From contig CAJTXZ010000027.1 in the NCBI GenBank assembly GCA_910583725.1, forward strand, positions 1 to 32,826: DNA of 32,826 bases. Reading direction: 5' to 3'. This document shows positions 32,059 to 32,826 of the stretch, one piece after another. Both the position numbers and the translations under genes were made by a program. The notes beneath the pieces were generated by a model, which was not told where the DNA came from, searched no databases, and saw only the letters and a program-made list of their open reading frames with translations. Numbering within the stretch: position 1 is the stretch's first letter; every line of letters starts with the position of its first letter. This stretch comes from an uncultured Vampirovibrio sp. Its GTDB lineage: Bacteria > Cyanobacteriota > Vampirovibrionia > Gastranaerophilales > Gastranaerophilaceae.

Positions 32059-32268
32059 TTATTCAAAATCAAAGAGCGTTTTTACTGGAACCTGCAAAAT
32101 ATCTGCGATTAGGAAGATTTTTTTAAGGCTTACATATTTTTGTCCGCTTTCAATCCTTGAAATATATTCTCTTGAGAGGTCGCATTTTTCAGCCAGAAAT
32201 TCTTGGCTGTAATTGTTTTGCAGTCTGTATTTTTTGATATTTTTGCCTAAAAATTGCAGTCTTGTCAT
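32059..32268 (-). CDS. XRE-family regulator, 69 residues
   Basis: Single Cro/C1-type helix-turn-helix domain: FLGKNIKKYRLQNNYSQEFLAEKCDLSREYISRIESGQKYVSLKKIFLIADILQVPVKTLFDFE. No effector domain and no partner gene. ATG at 32268, without a visible Shine-Dalgarno. It is divergent from the right-edge prepilin, separated by 80 bases, so it may control that promoter (inference from position only). Confidence 0.85.
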   Translation of the reverse strand: MTRLQFLGKNIKKYRLQNNYSQEFLAEKCDLSREYISRIESGQKYVSLKKIFLIADILQVPVKTLFDFE

Positions 32269-32348
32269 GTGAACTATTTTGCCGTATAATTCTGAAATGT
32301 CTGTGACCTATTTTTCCAAGTTTACAAAAATTAAGGAGATTTTATTTT

Positions 32349-32826
32349 ATGTTTCTTAAAAAATTTAACAATGGCAAAATAAAAGTTTCAATTCCTCTCT
32401 TGGGTATTGCCCGTGCGGACAAAAATAGATGGGCGGAGAATGCGCATATTTGTGACTTTTCGGCCTGCGGTAAGCCACGGAACGGCAGATTATTCCAAAA
32501 GCTGTTTTGCAATGCAGTTAAGTGTAAACAAAGATTTAGTAATAACAATTCTTTAAAACAAAAAGAAATTTATCAAAAGCAACCTGCTTTTTCTCTTGTT
32601 GAAATGGAAAGCGTGAGCCGTGTGTTCTGGGTGACGGCGGCGATGAGCCGGCGGAATGGAACCGTACGATGGCGACGTAGGATGGAGGGTCTATTGAGAC
32701 CCGACACCCACAGGAGCCTTTTAAGGAAACCCGCCTTTTCCCTCGTAGAAATGCTCATGGCATTGTTAGTCGCTTCATTGTTACTTGCAGCATTAGCTCC
32801 TGTAATGACAAAAAAGTTTAATGAGA
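32349..32826 (+). CDS. Prepilin-like protein with duplicated processing motif (runs off right edge)
   Basis: 159 codons before the window edge. ATG at 32349 with AAGGAG 10 bases upstream. The product has an unusually long lead, then PAFSLVEM (first Phe = residue 81) followed by a basic, non-hydrophobic segment (ESVSRVFWVTAAMSRRNGTV...), then a second PAFSLVEM (Phe130) followed by the real pilin helix LMALLVASLLLAALAP and VMTKKFNE. Only the second motif can give a membrane-inserted pilin. The two motif copies are 147 bases apart, in frame, and differ in the third base of six of eight codons. The segment between is GC-rich and foreign-looking. The residue before the cut is Ala, not Gly. Substrate of the prepilin peptidase at 10295-11284 (inference). 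Confidence 0.8.
   Translation, partial: MFLKKFNNGKIKVSIPLLGIARADKNRWAENAHICDFSACGKPRNGRLFQKLFCNAVKCKQRFSNNNSLKQKEIYQKQPAFSLVEMESVSRVFWVTAAMSRRNGTVRWRRRMEGLLRPDTHRSLLRKPAFSLVEMLMALLVASLLLAALAPVMTKKFNE
32607..32729 (+). repeat. GC-rich in-frame insertion between two prepilin motifs
   Basis: About 120 bases, visibly richer in G and C than the flanks, with a hairpin GGGTCT-ATTG-AGACCC-like core near 32687-32702 and arms CTGGGTG (near 32627) and CACCCACAG (near 32705). It keeps the prepilin frame open. It resembles a palindromic element inserted into coding sequence; the family is not identified. Confidence 0.5.
32748..32802 (+). repeat. Right arm of window-spanning inverted repeat (prepilin helix core)
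   Basis: Matches the minus strand of bases 1-55 with three mismatches over 55 bases. With the left arm it forms an inverted pair about 32.7 kb apart. Confidence 0.85.

Noticed and set aside
32573..32758. Minus-strand frame with a repeated STREKAG motif
   Set aside because: It is the antisense image of the duplicated PAFSLVEM motif in the right-edge prepilin.

Overview
This is an AT-rich bacterial chromosome segment. The lineage looks like the non-photosynthetic gut sister group of Cyanobacteria (Gastranaerophilales / Melainabacteria, class Vampirovibrionia). The clues are prepilins with an AFSLVEM processing motif, a group-3 (SigF-like) sigma factor coupled to a prepilin peptidase, many tiny stand-alone XRE regulators, CheR-like proteins without chemotaxis neighbours, and no photosynthesis genes. 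This placement is inference from gene style; no rRNA or tRNA lies in the window to confirm it.

Layout. 1-205: the 5' part of a prepilin gene reading out of the window on the minus strand. 206-5000: small XRE regulators, a zinc-ribbon protein, a TIM-barrel isomerase, an unlisted 59-residue gene (2205-2384), an orphan sensor histidine kinase and, divergently, smpB. 5400-9700: a neurotransmitter:sodium-type symporter, a membrane-anchored protein with an AMIN-like outer domain, and era. 9800-12100: a small hypothetical gene, then the sigma factor and the prepilin peptidase on the minus strand, overlapping by 8 bases. 12400-15260: an XRE regulator, metG and a CheR-like methyltransferase. 15500-18600: a minus-strand run of dicarboxylate symporter, rlmH and pyrimidine-nucleoside phosphorylase. 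18800-23000: two TPR proteins and a GGDEF diguanylate cyclase. 23370-25450: two more CheR-like methyltransferases. 25900-26830: cysteine synthase. 26832-28048: a long gene-free stretch. 28049-31317: an alpha-glucan phosphorylase-like protein, two small zinc-binding membrane proteins and a YbjQ-family protein. 32059-32268: an XRE regulator. 32349-32826: a second prepilin running off the right edge.

Joint themes. The window is bracketed by two prepilin genes in inverted orientation with a near-identical 55-base core. It also holds the peptidase that would process them and a sigma factor of the class that controls pili in cyanobacteria. The prepilin leader regions carry foreign-looking palindromic or GC-rich insertions, which fits a peptide that is cut off before assembly.

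The most novel signals are four. First, a family of three roughly 190-base hairpin elements with conserved ends and stems of different sequence that remain base-paired. Second, an alpha-glucan phosphorylase homologue with serine where the PLP-binding lysine should be. Third, a dispersed family of three CheR-like methyltransferases. Fourth, several genes whose -10 box lies so close to the start codon that the mRNA should be leaderless, including a perfect 11-base inverted repeat that holds both divergent -10 boxes of smpB and the histidine kinase.
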